36,014 bases of DNA, taken from an uncultured Oscillochloris sp. GTDB taxonomy: Bacteria > Chloroflexota > Chloroflexia > Chloroflexales > Chloroflexaceae. The DNA lies in assembly GCA_903887465.1 (NCBI GenBank), contig CAISPW010000225.1, positions 1-36,014 of the forward strand. The letters run 5' to 3'. Below are positions 15,708 through 23,578 of the stretch, piece by piece. Each line of letters starts with the position of its first letter. Within the stretch, counting starts at the first letter, position 1. A program made the position numbers and the translations under genes. Below the pieces are notes generated by a model. The model was not told where the DNA came from and searched no databases. It worked only from the letters and a program-made list of their open reading frames with translations.

Positions 15708-15751
15708 AGGGAGGGTCAAGGGAGGGTTACCCTCGCTTGAAGACCCTCCCT
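15708..15751. repeat. Hairpin in the trpB leader
   Basis: AGGGAGGGTCAAG pairs with CTTGA and ACCCTCCCT, and the inner part holds a second palindrome GAGGGT/ACCCTC. It lies 24 bases before the trpB start and resembles the hairpins at 4177 and 13141. No leader peptide with tryptophan codons was found. Confidence 0.55.
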
Positions 15752-15775
15752 CCTAGTATTTACGAGATCAACATA

Positions 15776-16972
15776 ATGTCTACCACTGAGACGCCGACGC
15801 TGGCCGGTCGCTTCGGCCCCTACGGCGGGCGCTACGTGCCGGAGACGCTGATGCCGGCGGTGGCAGCCCTGGAGGCGGCCTACGTCGCAGCCCAGGGCGA
15901 CCCGGCCTTCTGGGCCGAACTCGACCAACTCCAGCGCACCTACACCGGACGCCCGACGCCCCTGACCTACGCCCGGCGGCTCAGCGCCCAGCTCGGCGGC
16001 GCGCAGATCTACCTTAAGCGCGAGGATCTGGCCCACACCGGCGCCCACAAGATCAACAACGCGCTTGGCCAGGGACTGCTGGCCAAGCGCATGGGCAAGC
16101 GCCGGGTCATCGCCGAAACCGGGGCCGGTCAACACGGCGTGGCCAGCGCCACCGTCTGCGCCCTGCTCGGCATGGAATGCGTCGTCTACATGGGTGTGGA
16201 GGACATGGCCCGCCAGCGCCCGAACGTCTTCCGCATGCGCCTGCTCGGCGCAGAGGTGCGCGGCGTAGAGAGCGGATCGCGCACGCTCAAGGACGCGATC
16301 AACGAGGCCATGCGCGACTGGGTGACCAACCCGGACAGCTACTATCTGCTGGGATCGGCCCTTGGCCCGCACCCCTACCCGACCATGGTGCGCGACTTTC
16401 AGCGCGTGATCGGCCAGGAGGCTCGCGCCCAGATACTGGCGCAGGTGGGGCGTCTGCCCGATGTGGTGGTGGCCTGCGTAGGCGGCGGATCGAACGCGAT
16501 CGGGATCTTCCACCCGTTTCTCGAAGACACGGGCGTGGCCCTGCGCGGCGTGGAGGCCGGTGGGCGCGGCCAGAAACTCGGCGACCACGCTGCGCGATTT
16601 CTCTCGGCTCTGCCCGGCGTCCTCCAGGGCACCTACTCATATGTACTCCAGGATGAAAACGGCCAGATCGCACTGACCCACTCGATCTCGGCGGGCCTCG
16701 ACTACGCCAGCGTCGGCCCCGAACACGCCTGGCTCCACGACACCGGGCGGGCCGTCTACACCTTCGCCGACGACACGGAGGCTCTCGCCGCCTTCGAGAT
16801 CCTCTCGCGCAACGAGGGGATCATCCCGGCCCTGGAGAGCGCCCACGCCATCGCCGAGGTGATCAAGCTCGCCCCGACCATGCGCCCCGACCAGATCATC
16901 CTGGTGAACCTGTCCGGGCGCGGCGACAAGGATATCTTCACGGCGGCCGAGGCGCTGGGGATGGAGATCTAG
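15776..16972 (+). CDS. trpB: Tryptophan synthase beta chain
   Basis: PLP enzyme that joins indole and serine to make tryptophan, normally in complex with TrpA. The 398 residues match the TrpB1 form: [18 protein letters not shown] at the N-terminus, [18 protein letters not shown] with the PLP lysine, [15 protein letters not shown] with the catalytic glutamate and GAGQH loop, [10 protein letters not shown] for the PLP phosphate, and the C-terminal [11 protein letters not shown]. The ATG at 15776 is chosen because the family starts there. No good ribosome binding site precedes it. trpA is not in the window; trpF is 2 kb upstream. Confidence 0.96.
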   Translation: MSTTETPTLAGRFGPYGGRYVPETLMPAVAALEAAYVAAQGDPAFWAELDQLQRTYTGRPTPLTYARRLSAQLGGAQIYLKREDLAHTGAHKINNALGQGLLAKRMGKRRVIAETGAGQHGVASATVCALLGMECVVYMGVEDMARQRPNVFRMRLLGAEVRGVESGSRTLKDAINEAMRDWVTNPDSYYLLGSALGPHPYPTMVRDFQRVIGQEARAQILAQVGRLPDVVVACVGGGSNAIGIFHPFLEDTGVALRGVEAGGRGQKLGDHAARFLSALPGVLQGTYSYVLQDENGQIALTHSISAGLDYASVGPEHAWLHDTGRAVYTFADDTEALAAFEILSRNEGIIPALESAHAIAEVIKLAPTMRPDQIILVNLSGRGDKDIFTAAEALGMEI

Positions 16973-16984
16973 CTTAGCCCACAG

Positions 16985-17638
16985 ATGCACAAGAACCGCT
17001 TCTACATCATCAATAGCCCGCGCAAACAGCTTACCGAAGAGCCGGCGGGTTACGGATTCCGCAGGCCGCTGCGTTACCTCTCGCTCTTCAGTGGCGCGAT
17101 GGGGCTTGACCTCGGGCTGGAGGCGGCGGGGTTCACCCCCGTCCTTAGCCTCGATAGCGACGCATGGGCCTGCGCAACGATCCAGGCAAATAGGCCGGGA
17201 TTACCCGTCATCAAGGGCGATATTCGCGATTGGGATGGGGCAAAGCTCTGTCAGCATGCTGGTATTGCGCCTGGGGATCTGGTCTGCGTGGTCGGCGGGC
17301 CGCCCTGCCCCTCGTTCAGCACCGCTGGGCGGCGGCAGAGCTTCAATGACCTGCGCGGAGAGGTAATGTTCGACTTCCTGCGGATCATTGATGAGCTGCG
17401 ACCGCCATTCTTTGTGATGGAAAATGTGCGCGGGATCTTATCGGCAGCGATAAAGCACCGCCCACTTGAGCAGCGCACGAACGGCCACTCCCCGCTGAGC
17501 AACGAGGAGCGCCAGGGCTCGGTGCTGTCGAGTCTGCGGCAGCGCTTCGCCGCTATGGGTTACACTGTGACGGTTGAACTGGTAAACTCGGCGAACTACG
17601 GCGTGCCCCAGCCTTTTACCTGCGCATCATTCGGGTGA
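16985..17638 (+). pseudogene. Truncated DNA (cytosine-5) methyltransferase
   Basis: The 217 residues hold the N-terminal half of a C5 methyltransferase: motif I LSLFSGAMGLDLGLE, motif IV GGPPCPSFSTAGRR with catalytic C108, motif VI ENVRG and motif VIII NYGVPQ. The reading then shifts into PFTCASFG and stops. The target recognition domain and motifs IX-X are absent, whereas full enzymes run well beyond 300 residues. It therefore cannot recognise a specific site and is probably dead. The base composition is less GC-rich than its neighbours, suggesting transfer. It starts 12 bases after trpB. Confidence 0.88.
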
Positions 17639-17796
17639 TGCAGGATCGACCAACCTTTCACAAGGTCGGGTTTGATTGCGCCTGGGTGGCGGCGGTGAAT
17701 CGCTTCACTGCCGCATTTATAGCCGATTTCTGCCACCCCGACGGGATCATCAACTGGGAGGCGCTGGTGAAGTTCAATAGCGGAACACGCGAATGA
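17578..17796 (+). pseudogene. Open-frame remnant after the truncated methyltransferase
   Basis: From about 17614, in another frame than the methyltransferase, runs a protein-like stretch of 60 residues (FYLRIIRVMQDRPTFHKVGF ... INWEALVKFNSGTRE) ending in a TGA that overlaps the next gene's ATG by 4 bases. It looks like the 3' end of a gene whose front was deleted together with the methyltransferase C-terminus. A cognate restriction endonuclease is one guess; no family was recognised. Confidence 0.5.
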
Positions 17797-18713
17797 AAAC
17801 CTGTCTCATCCTCAACCCGTGGGCTGGGCGCGGCGCGGCCGGGCAGCGTCGGCCCGAGCTTGAGGCTGCGTTGCGTGCCGCCGGGGTGGATTTTGACATG
17901 GTGGAGACCCACGCCCGTGGCGGAGCCACGGAGTTGACCTACCAGGCCATGGAGCGCGGCTACGGCTGCGTGGCGGCGGTGGGCGGCGATGGCACGATCA
18001 ACGAGGTGGTGAACGGGCTGCTGGGCGGGCGCGAGCAATCTGGCCGCGAGGCGGTCCTCGGGATTGTCCCCCTCGGCACCGGTAGTGACTTTGTGAAGGC
18101 ACTCGATGGCGTCGAGCCGAATGACTTGGCCGGGGCCGCGCGGCGCCTGGCAACCGGGCGCATCCGCTCGGTCGATGTCGGCATGATCACCGTCGAGTCG
18201 CCGGCCGGCGCGGAGCGCCGCCACTTCATCAACGGCCTCGGCATGGGCATCGACGCCCAAGTGGCGGTGGAGAGCCTGAAGCTGACCGGCCTGAAGGGCT
18301 TCGCGGTCTACCTCATGGCGATCATCCGCGCCCTGGCTACGTACAAGGCCAACGTGATGACGGTGCGCTTTGACGGCAACGAGGTGCGCCGCCGCCTGCT
18401 CTTCGCTAGCGTCGCCAGCGGGCGCAGCCAGGGCGGCGGATTCCTAATGACCCCCGAGGCGCTGATCGACGACGGACTGCTCGACCTGTGCATCGTCGAG
18501 AAGCTGCGCCTCGATCAGATCATCCGCCACCTGCCCAAGCTGATGGAGGGCAGCCACACGAAGCTCCGCGAGGTGACGATGGGCCGCGCCCGGCATGTCG
18601 AGGTCACCTGCCAGAGCGGCATCCCGGTAGCCACTGACGGTGAGGTCGTGGCTACCGCCGCCACCCGTGTCTGCGTTGATGTGCTGCCCGGCGCGGTGCG
18701 GCTGGTGGTGTGA
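17793..18713 (+). CDS. Diacylglycerol/lipid kinase family protein (YegS/DgkB-like)
   Basis: The 306-residue protein has the lipid-kinase catalytic domain: LILNPWAGRGAAG at the start, VGGDGTINEVVNGL (nucleotide-binding GGDGT, residues 64-68), IVPLGTGSDFVKAL, INGLGMGIDAQVA, and near the C-terminus the typical LIDDGLLDLCIVEKL and TDGEVV. Members phosphorylate diacylglycerol or related lipids at the inner face of the membrane. The ATG overlaps the stop of the upstream remnant, so it was probably once the coupled downstream gene there. The start fits the family start. The exact lipid is unknown. Confidence 0.92.
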   Translation: MKTCLILNPWAGRGAAGQRRPELEAALRAAGVDFDMVETHARGGATELTYQAMERGYGCVAAVGGDGTINEVVNGLLGGREQSGREAVLGIVPLGTGSDFVKALDGVEPNDLAGAARRLATGRIRSVDVGMITVESPAGAERRHFINGLGMGIDAQVAVESLKLTGLKGFAVYLMAIIRALATYKANVMTVRFDGNEVRRRLLFASVASGRSQGGGFLMTPEALIDDGLLDLCIVEKLRLDQIIRHLPKLMEGSHTKLREVTMGRARHVEVTCQSGIPVATDGEVVATAATRVCVDVLPGAVRLVV

Positions 18714-18754
18714 CCTCGCCGCTAGCCGAATGCCGCTAGCCTGACGCCATCGGC

Positions 18755-18760
18755 TATAAT
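18755..18760 (+). promoter_or_regulatory. TATAAT box before the glycosidase-domain gene
   Basis: A perfect TATAAT 40 bases before the ATG at 18800. No good -35 is seen; a GCTAGC pair (18721-18740) lies just upstream. Confidence 0.4.
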
Positions 18761-18799
18761 GGTGGCCTATTCGTGAGTCTTATCTAAGGTGTGACTGGT

Positions 18800-20092
18800 A
18801 TGACCAGACGGAATTGGTGGTCGCGCCCACCCGCGCCGACGGGGCGGGTGCCCGCCAAGTGGCGACGTGGATGTCTCATCTCCAGCCTCGTTATCGTTGT
18901 GCTGATGCTGATCGCGGGGGCTGTGCTTGGGCTGCGCCCGGATCTGGCGGCCCAGGGTGCTGATATGCTGCGGGCGGTCGCCGGGGATGAGGTGGTGGCT
19001 AGGCTTGAGGACACCGTGTTTGCCGTCAGGGATTGGGCGCAGCAGCAGGCGTATCAACTCGGCATGATCCACGCCTCTGCGCCGTGGGACTCGGGCACCC
19101 CCGCCGTTGCGCGGGCTGCGACACCTCGCCCGACCGCCCCGCCCGCCTCCGCCACCCCTACGCCGCACGGAACGCCCGCGCTCGCTCGGCCAAATCCGAC
19201 GGCAACGGTAGCGCCACCAACCCCCACGCCCACCGAGTGGCAGCCGGATCCGCTGCCTGATGTGGGGACGATGGACGGCGCCGGGCAGTGGTCGGCCTAC
19301 CTGACGGATCCCGCCGGACATGTGGTTGCCTACCGAACCTTCGTGCAGCCCGACCCCAAACGCCCGTATGTCTACGCCGCCGTCGTCGCGATGAACCTTC
19401 GGGCAATGCAGGTACACTTTGTACTCGGCACCGAGGAGCCGATCTCGAAGGTCAAGATCGCACGCAAAGGTAAGATACCGGAAGCTGACCTTCAGGGCGG
19501 CCAGTTACTGGCCGCCTTCAACGGCGGATTTAAGGCCCGCCACGGGCACTTTGGGGCGATGATCGACGGGGTGACGGTGCTGCCGCCGATTGACGGGCTC
19601 GGCACCATCGCGCTGTATCAGGGCGGGCAGATTCGGATCGGAGCCTGGGGCCGCGATATTATGGACTCGCCGGGCATGGTGGCCTGGCGCCAGAACGGCC
19701 CGCTGCTGATCGACGACGGGGCGATCAACCCGCACACGAAGGATCAAACCTCCCGAGACTGGGGAATTATCCTCAATGGCGTCACCGCCGTCGAGCGCTC
19801 CGGGGTCGGCATCAGCGCCGATGGGTCGGTGCTGTACTATGTGGCCGGCGACTCGCTGATCCTGCCACGGCTGGCGGACACCTTCGCGATGATCCACGCC
19901 GAAAGCGCGATTCAGCTCGATATTAACTCGATCTATGTGCGCTTTGACGCCTTTCAGGCGACGCCCTCCGGGCTGACCTCGTCTCCGCTGCTCGATGCGA
20001 TGAAGGGCGAGCGACAGCGCTACCTGCACCCCTGGAGCCGTGACTTCTTCTACCTGACGGCTGCGGGCGATGCCGCCGTCGGCCCGCCGTAG
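18800..20092 (+). CDS. Phosphodiester glycosidase (NAGPA/DUF2233) domain protein, membrane-anchored
   Basis: The 430-residue protein has a basic N-terminus, one membrane segment (about residues 24-46), a Pro/Thr/Ala-rich extracytoplasmic linker (about 98-150) and a C-terminal domain with NAGPA-family features: LLAAFNGGFKARHGHFGAMI, the GTIALYQGGQ line, RQNGPLLIDDG, GIILNGVTAVERSGVGISAD and LYYVAGDSL, and HAESAIQLDIN. It likely acts on a cell-wall or exported glycan; the substrate is unknown. The ATG at 18800 has AAGGTG eight bases upstream; a GTG at 18791 is an alternative. It follows the lipid kinase by 86 bases but has its own -10 box. Confidence 0.86.
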   Translation: MTRRNWWSRPPAPTGRVPAKWRRGCLISSLVIVVLMLIAGAVLGLRPDLAAQGADMLRAVAGDEVVARLEDTVFAVRDWAQQQAYQLGMIHASAPWDSGTPAVARAATPRPTAPPASATPTPHGTPALARPNPTATVAPPTPTPTEWQPDPLPDVGTMDGAGQWSAYLTDPAGHVVAYRTFVQPDPKRPYVYAAVVAMNLRAMQVHFVLGTEEPISKVKIARKGKIPEADLQGGQLLAAFNGGFKARHGHFGAMIDGVTVLPPIDGLGTIALYQGGQIRIGAWGRDIMDSPGMVAWRQNGPLLIDDGAINPHTKDQTSRDWGIILNGVTAVERSGVGISADGSVLYYVAGDSLILPRLADTFAMIHAESAIQLDINSIYVRFDAFQATPSGLTSSPLLDAMKGERQRYLHPWSRDFFYLTAAGDAAVGPP

Positions 20093-20164
20093 GGGTGAAT
20101 CATCGCCGCCGGATGCGCTGGATATCACGATACAGCATGCGGCGCTGCGTCACCCCGATCGGAT

Positions 20165-20193
20165 TTGCCTGCGCCGCCAACCTCTGCTATACT
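20165..20193 (+). promoter_or_regulatory. Promoter of the ParB-like gene
   Basis: TTGCCT (20165-20170), 17 bases, TATACT (20188-20193); the predicted start near 20200 gives a short leader of about 30 bases containing GAGGAG before ATG 20231. Confidence 0.6.
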
Positions 20194-20230
20194 TCGCAAA
20201 CAAATGTGTTCATCTGAGGAGTTCCCTGCT

Positions 20231-21301
20231 ATGTCTATGCGACTGCTCTATCTCGATCCGGCCCAGCTTGAGATTGACCCGGACGGGGTGCGTGAAGATC
20301 CGGGGGATGTCGCCGGCCTGGCGGCGACGATCGCCGAGCGCGGGCTGCTCCAGCCGCTCGGCGTGGTGGACTCGGGCGGCGGGCGCTACCGGGTGGTCTA
20401 CGGCGGGCGGCGGCGGGCGGCGGCGGTGCAACTCGGTCTGGAGCGCGTGCCCTGCATCGTACTCGACACCGACGACCCAGACCTGCTGCTGCGCCAGCTG
20501 ATCGAGAATGTGCAGCGCCAGGATCTCAACGATGTCGAGCAGGCCCGGGCCTACGCCCGGCTGCGCGCCCAGATCGTCGCGGAGCGTGGCAAGCTCCCCG
20601 AGAGTGACCTCGACGATGTCGTCGGCGAGGCCGTGGGCCTGAGCGGCCGCACCGTGCGGCGCTATCTGGGCCTGCTCGACCTGCCCGACGATGTTCAGCA
20701 GATGATCCGCCGGGGCGAGCTGAACGTCACCCAGGCCCAGCACCTGCGCCGCGTGCCCAGCCCGAAGACGCAGCGCGAGCTGGCCAAGTTCGCCGTGGAC
20801 GAGGGTATCTCGGCCGCCGAGCTGAGCAAGCTGGTAGCCTACTTCGCCGCCAACCCAAACCTGACCTTGGAGACGGCGTTGCAGGCCCTGGAGCAGGGTG
20901 AGCAGCTACGCACCAAGCCATCTGGCCCCGAACTCAGCCTCGCCGGTGGCCCCATGGGCCGAACCAGCGTCTCCTCGGTGGATCAGGGGGACAGCGACGC
21001 CGGCCTGTGGGATGATCAGGACGAGGGTGGGGACGAGGATCGTGGATTCCTGAAGGTTGAGGACGAGACGGTCGAGAACCAGCCCAAGAACAAGGCCCGC
21101 GTCTTCCGCATCCGCTCCCTCGACCAGATGGTCGATGAAACCGACCGCATCTCGCGGGCCTACGCCGAGGGCGACCTGGTGAAATGGGTGAAGTCGGACG
21201 AGGGGGCACCCTTTAAGCTCCGCCTGCTGCTCAAGCAGTTGGAGAGCCTCGCCCGTGGCCTACGCGACCTGGCCAGCCAGCACGGCTGGGAGCCGGAGTA
21301 A
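20231..21301 (+). CDS. ParB/Spo0J-like protein without a ParA neighbour
   Basis: The 356 residues begin with a ParB N-terminal (CTPase/nuclease-like) domain: LYLDPAQLEIDPDG, IAERGLLQPLGVV, YGGRRRAAAVQLGL (GERRxRA-like box) and LIENVQRQDLNDVEQARAY. A helix-turn-helix follows (VGLSGRTVRRYLGLLDLP). The C-terminal part (about 225-356) is acidic and not recognised, unlike the dimer domain of chromosomal ParB. There is no parA nearby and no parS-like site was noticed, so it may be a dedicated regulator, not the chromosome segregation ParB. The start is set by GAGGAG at 20216. Confidence 0.85.
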   Translation: MSMRLLYLDPAQLEIDPDGVREDPGDVAGLAATIAERGLLQPLGVVDSGGGRYRVVYGGRRRAAAVQLGLERVPCIVLDTDDPDLLLRQLIENVQRQDLNDVEQARAYARLRAQIVAERGKLPESDLDDVVGEAVGLSGRTVRRYLGLLDLPDDVQQMIRRGELNVTQAQHLRRVPSPKTQRELAKFAVDEGISAAELSKLVAYFAANPNLTLETALQALEQGEQLRTKPSGPELSLAGGPMGRTSVSSVDQGDSDAGLWDDQDEGGDEDRGFLKVEDETVENQPKNKARVFRIRSLDQMVDETDRISRAYAEGDLVKWVKSDEGAPFKLRLLLKQLESLARGLRDLASQHGWEPE

Positions 21302-21330
21302 GGGTGTAGCAGCGCAACACGGGTGCGCCT

Positions 21331-21609
21331 TTAGTTCGATCCCTCGAAGAGCTGGATCAGGTCGGTGATCGTCTGGTCGCGGGGCTGGTCGTCACTGCCC
21401 AGGCAGTTCTGGGCGTAGCAGCGCAACACCTGGCCGTTGACGCTGGCTAGGGCCGATTTCACCGCCGTCACCTGGGTCACGATCTCGCGGCAGTCGCGCC
21501 CCTCCTCGACCATGCGCTGGATGCCGCGCACCTGGCCCTCGATCCGCCGCAGACGCAGCAGCACGTCGTCGCGGCGGGCCACCGAGAGCGGACGAACTTG
21601 ATCGGACAT
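21331..21609 (-). CDS. CsoR/CstR-family (DUF156) repressor with altered sensor site
   Basis: A 92-residue four-helix repressor: LLRLRRIEGQVRGIQRMVEEGRDC and IVTQVTAVKSALASVNGQVL are family lines. Copper-sensing CsoR uses Cys-His-Cys (C36, H61, C65 in the tuberculosis protein). Here the two cysteines align at C40 and C69, but the histidine position is Y65 and an extra cysteine, C64, sits next to it. Loss of the histidine points away from canonical Cu(I) sensing and towards a thiol or persulfide sensor (CstR-like) or another metal site. It is the second gene after trx (29-base gap, GGGAGG before the ATG), and a CsoR-type palindrome lies in the shared promoter, so autoregulation is likely. Confidence 0.9.
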   Translation of the reverse strand: MSDQVRPLSVARRDDVLLRLRRIEGQVRGIQRMVEEGRDCREIVTQVTAVKSALASVNGQVLRCYAQNCLGSDDQPRDQTITDLIQLFEGSN

Positions 21610-21638
21610 AAGAGCCTCCCGGTAACAGGGGCGTGTGA

Positions 21639-21965
21639 TCAGAGCAAGGCGCTCTCGAATGCCTCGCGGTACGCGCCCTCGGTGCGCGAGCCGATCAGCC
21701 GCTTGAACTCCTTGCCGTCCTTAAAGATGATCAAGGTCGGGATGCCCTGGATGCCCAACTGCCCGGCCCAGCGCGGGTCCTCATCGGTGTTCACCTTCGC
21801 GATGGTGAGCTTGCCCTCATAGTCGCCAGCGAGCTTGTCCAGGGTCGGCGCAATCGTCCGGCACGGCCCACACCACGGCGCCCAGAAATCGACGACCACG
21901 GGCGTCTTGGACTGTAGCACCTTCAGCTCGAACTCGTTGTCTGTGACCACCACGGGCTTCGCCAT
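21639..21965 (-). CDS. trx: Thioredoxin
   Basis: A 108-residue cytosolic thiol-disulfide reductant with the classic FWAPWCGPC active site (C32, C35), the buried D26, the cis-proline IQGIPTL and FKDGKEFKRLIGS. The ATG at 21965 is chosen for GAGGAGG six bases upstream. It is the first gene of a two-gene operon with the CsoR-family repressor, behind a consensus promoter and a probable operator. This coupling suggests that its expression answers to whatever the repressor senses, perhaps persulfides or reactive thiol stress. It is canonical in sequence, so the oddity lies in the regulation. Confidence 0.95.
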   Translation of the reverse strand: MAKPVVVTDNEFELKVLQSKTPVVVDFWAPWCGPCRTIAPTLDKLAGDYEGKLTIAKVNTDEDPRWAGQLGIQGIPTLIIFKDGKEFKRLIGSRTEGAYREAFESALL

Positions 21966-22008
21966 AACAAACCTCCTCGGGGCGGTGTCCGCCTCGGTAC
22001 GCTTCTTC

Positions 22009-22025
22009 ATACCTGGGGGGGGTAT
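22009..22025 (-). promoter_or_regulatory. CsoR-type operator of the trx operon
   Basis: ATACCTGGGGGGGGTAT (17 bp) has the ATACC...GGTAT ends and G/C-rich centre known for CsoR/CstR operators. It lies just downstream of the predicted transcription start, where a bound repressor would block the polymerase. Confidence 0.7.
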
Positions 22026-22038
22026 TCCCTAGAGCTGT

Positions 22039-22066
22039 ATTATATCCATGAGGAACACCTTGTCAA
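22039..22066 (-). promoter_or_regulatory. Consensus promoter of the trx operon
   Basis: On the minus strand TTGACA (22066-22061), 16 bases, TATAAT (22044-22039): both boxes are perfect. The predicted start is near 22032. Confidence 0.8.
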
Positions 22067-22159
22067 CCCCGACCCAGCCCTTTTCCTCGGCGAATTGTTC
22101 CTCGCCAGATCTGCCGTTCCGGTACAGAGATATTCTCTCAGGCGTACACACCTCTTCTC

Positions 22160-22187
22160 TTGCAACGCTGGCAGATACTGTTATGCT
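22160..22187 (+). promoter_or_regulatory. Promoter of the UspA gene
   Basis: TTGCAA (22160-22165), 16 bases, TATGCT (22182-22187) with a TG extension. The predicted leader is about 125 bases and includes the palindrome at 22269-22300. Confidence 0.5.
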
Positions 22188-22268
22188 CAGGGCACAGTGG
22201 TAATCTGTGTCTCTATATTCCGCACGGGGAAGCTCGGAGGGGCACTATCCCTTCGAGAAGACCCTTTA

Positions 22269-22300
22269 CTCGCACTATCAAACTCAGTTTGATAGGCGAG
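22269..22300. promoter_or_regulatory. Palindrome just before the UspA ribosome binding site
   Basis: CTCGC and CTATCAAACT pair perfectly with AGTTTGATAG and GCGAG around a single C, with one bulged A. It ends 5 bases before GAGGAGG and 17 before the ATG. It could be an operator or an RNA hairpin next to the ribosome site. Confidence 0.55.
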
Positions 22301-22317
22301 CATTGAGGAGGATCGAT

Positions 22318-23265
22318 ATGTCAACACAGACAGTGTCGTCGCTCACGTTGCTCGTGCCACTTGACGGCTCGCCCTTGGCCGAGCAGGCACTACCCTTCGT
22401 TCGTACGCTGGCCGCGCTGGTGCCGACCAAGGTTCACCTGCTACGGGTGATCGCACCGGCGCTGGTGCGCGCGGTAGCGAGCCACGAGGCGGTGATGCTG
22501 GCCGTCGCTGGCGACACCCTTGGCGATCAGGACGAGCAGATCGATACGATGCGCGAGACGCTTCAGGCCGAGGCTGAGGGCTACCTGGAGCGCGAGGCGG
22601 CCACGCTCGTCACGCAGGTGCAGGAGGTTCAGCGTGAGGTAGCGTTCGGCCTGCCCGCCGAGCAGATCGTGGCCGCCGCCGCACGCCTGGGCGACGGCAT
22701 GATCGTCATGGCCACCCACGGCAAGGGCGGGTTGCTGCGCTGGGCCTTGGGCAGCGTGACCACCCGCGTACTCCATCTTACCGCCCGCCCCGTCCTGCTG
22801 GTTCGCGGCACCAACCTCAGCCAGGAGGAGGCACCGGTGCCGTCGCTACGGCGGATTATGGTCGCGCTCGACGGCTCGCTTGAGGCCGAGCGTGCCCTGC
22901 CTCTGGCTGCCGGGCTTGCGCATGCGGCCAACGCCGACATGCTCCTGGCCCAGGTGATCGACCCGGTCAGCGCGCCGATCTCCGTGCTCGCCGCCGACGA
23001 TGCCACCGCCCGGCTACGCGAGCTGGCCTTCCACTACCTCGACCACATCGCCGGAGAGATCACCGGCGATGTCGGTCGCTCGGTCACCACGACGGTGCCG
23101 GTCGGCCACGTGGCCGAAGAGATTGTCGAGGAGGCCGCCCGCAAACACATCGACCTGATCGTACTCGGGCGCCATGGCCTGAGCGGGGCTCAGCCCTCAT
23201 TCCTTGGCGGGACGGCCCAGAAGGTCTCGCAGGCCAGCTCCGTGCCGCTGCTCGTCGCCGGGTAG
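22318..23265 (+). CDS. Universal stress protein, two UspA domains
   Basis: The 315-residue protein consists of two tandem UspA domains (about 8-160 and 172-315). Each starts with a hydrophobic strand and DGS (LLVPLDGSPLAEQAL; IMVALDGSLEAERAL) and ends with the nucleotide-binding loop (MATHGKGGLLRWALGSVTTR; LGRHGLSGAQPSFLGGTAQK). The first loop fits ATP binding well; the second is less regular. Such proteins act in the cytosol in stress responses, with no single defined reaction. The start is set by GAGGAGG seven bases before ATG 22318. It is divergent from the trx operon and ended by the terminator at 23288-23324. Confidence 0.92.
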   Translation: MSTQTVSSLTLLVPLDGSPLAEQALPFVRTLAALVPTKVHLLRVIAPALVRAVASHEAVMLAVAGDTLGDQDEQIDTMRETLQAEAEGYLEREAATLVTQVQEVQREVAFGLPAEQIVAAAARLGDGMIVMATHGKGGLLRWALGSVTTRVLHLTARPVLLVRGTNLSQEEAPVPSLRRIMVALDGSLEAERALPLAAGLAHAANADMLLAQVIDPVSAPISVLAADDATARLRELAFHYLDHIAGEITGDVGRSVTTTVPVGHVAEEIVEEAARKHIDLIVLGRHGLSGAQPSFLGGTAQKVSQASSVPLLVAG

Positions 23266-23287
23266 CCTACGCTGACATCTCGGCGGG

Positions 23288-23324
23288 AGTGTGGGGGTGG
23301 CCAGGCCGCCCCCACACTTTTTTT
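23288..23324 (+). terminator. Intrinsic terminator of the UspA gene
   Basis: A GC-rich stem (AGTGTGGGGG with CCCCCACACT, plus inner pairs) is followed by seven T at 23318-23324, 23 bases after the UspA stop. Confidence 0.85.
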
Positions 23325-23367
23325 ATGGTGGCCCCAAAGATACGCCATCACCATCTTTCAGAAGCCG

Positions 23368-23376
23368 TGTTACTAT
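23368..23376 (+). promoter_or_regulatory. Possible extended -10 of the malic enzyme gene
   Basis: TGTTACTAT reads as an extended -10; the overlapping TATAGT (23374-23379) is an alternative. No -35 box is clear. The leader would be about 220 bases and hold the heptamer arrays. Confidence 0.4.
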
Positions 23377-23455
23377 AGTGTCGCAGCTGATAATCAGATC
23401 CTACGGATCTGCCCTGGCGTGGTGTACTACGTTTTGCTCATCACCAGCGTGATCA

Positions 23456-23578
23456 CCGACCGCCGACCACCAACCGCCGACGAATCACTGATCAACGACG
23501 ATCAGAGTTTTGCTGTTCGTCGTTCGTCGCTTGCTGTCCGTCGTTCGTCGTTTGTTGTCCGTCGTTCGTCGTTCGTCC
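23456..23578. repeat. Two heptamer arrays upstream of the malic enzyme gene
   Basis: First array 23456-23483: CCGACCG, CCGACCA, CCAACCG, CCGACGA. Second array 23509-23578: ten contiguous 7-bp units, mostly TTCGTCG with TCCGTCG, CTTGCTG and TTTGTTG variants, arranged in a 21-bp higher-order period. The two arrays are partly complementary (CGAC-rich against GTCG-rich) and could pair in RNA. The spacer also keeps a 7-bp rhythm (ATCACTG, ATCAACG, ACGATCA). Confidence 0.8.

Noticed and set aside
15708-15776. Classic trp attenuator with leader peptide before trpB
   Set aside because: There is a hairpin, but no short open frame with tandem tryptophan codons, and the T-run belongs to the previous terminator.
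23456-23578. Possible CRISPR array before the malic enzyme gene
   Set aside because: Units are 7 bp and contiguous with no spacers, and no cas genes are near.
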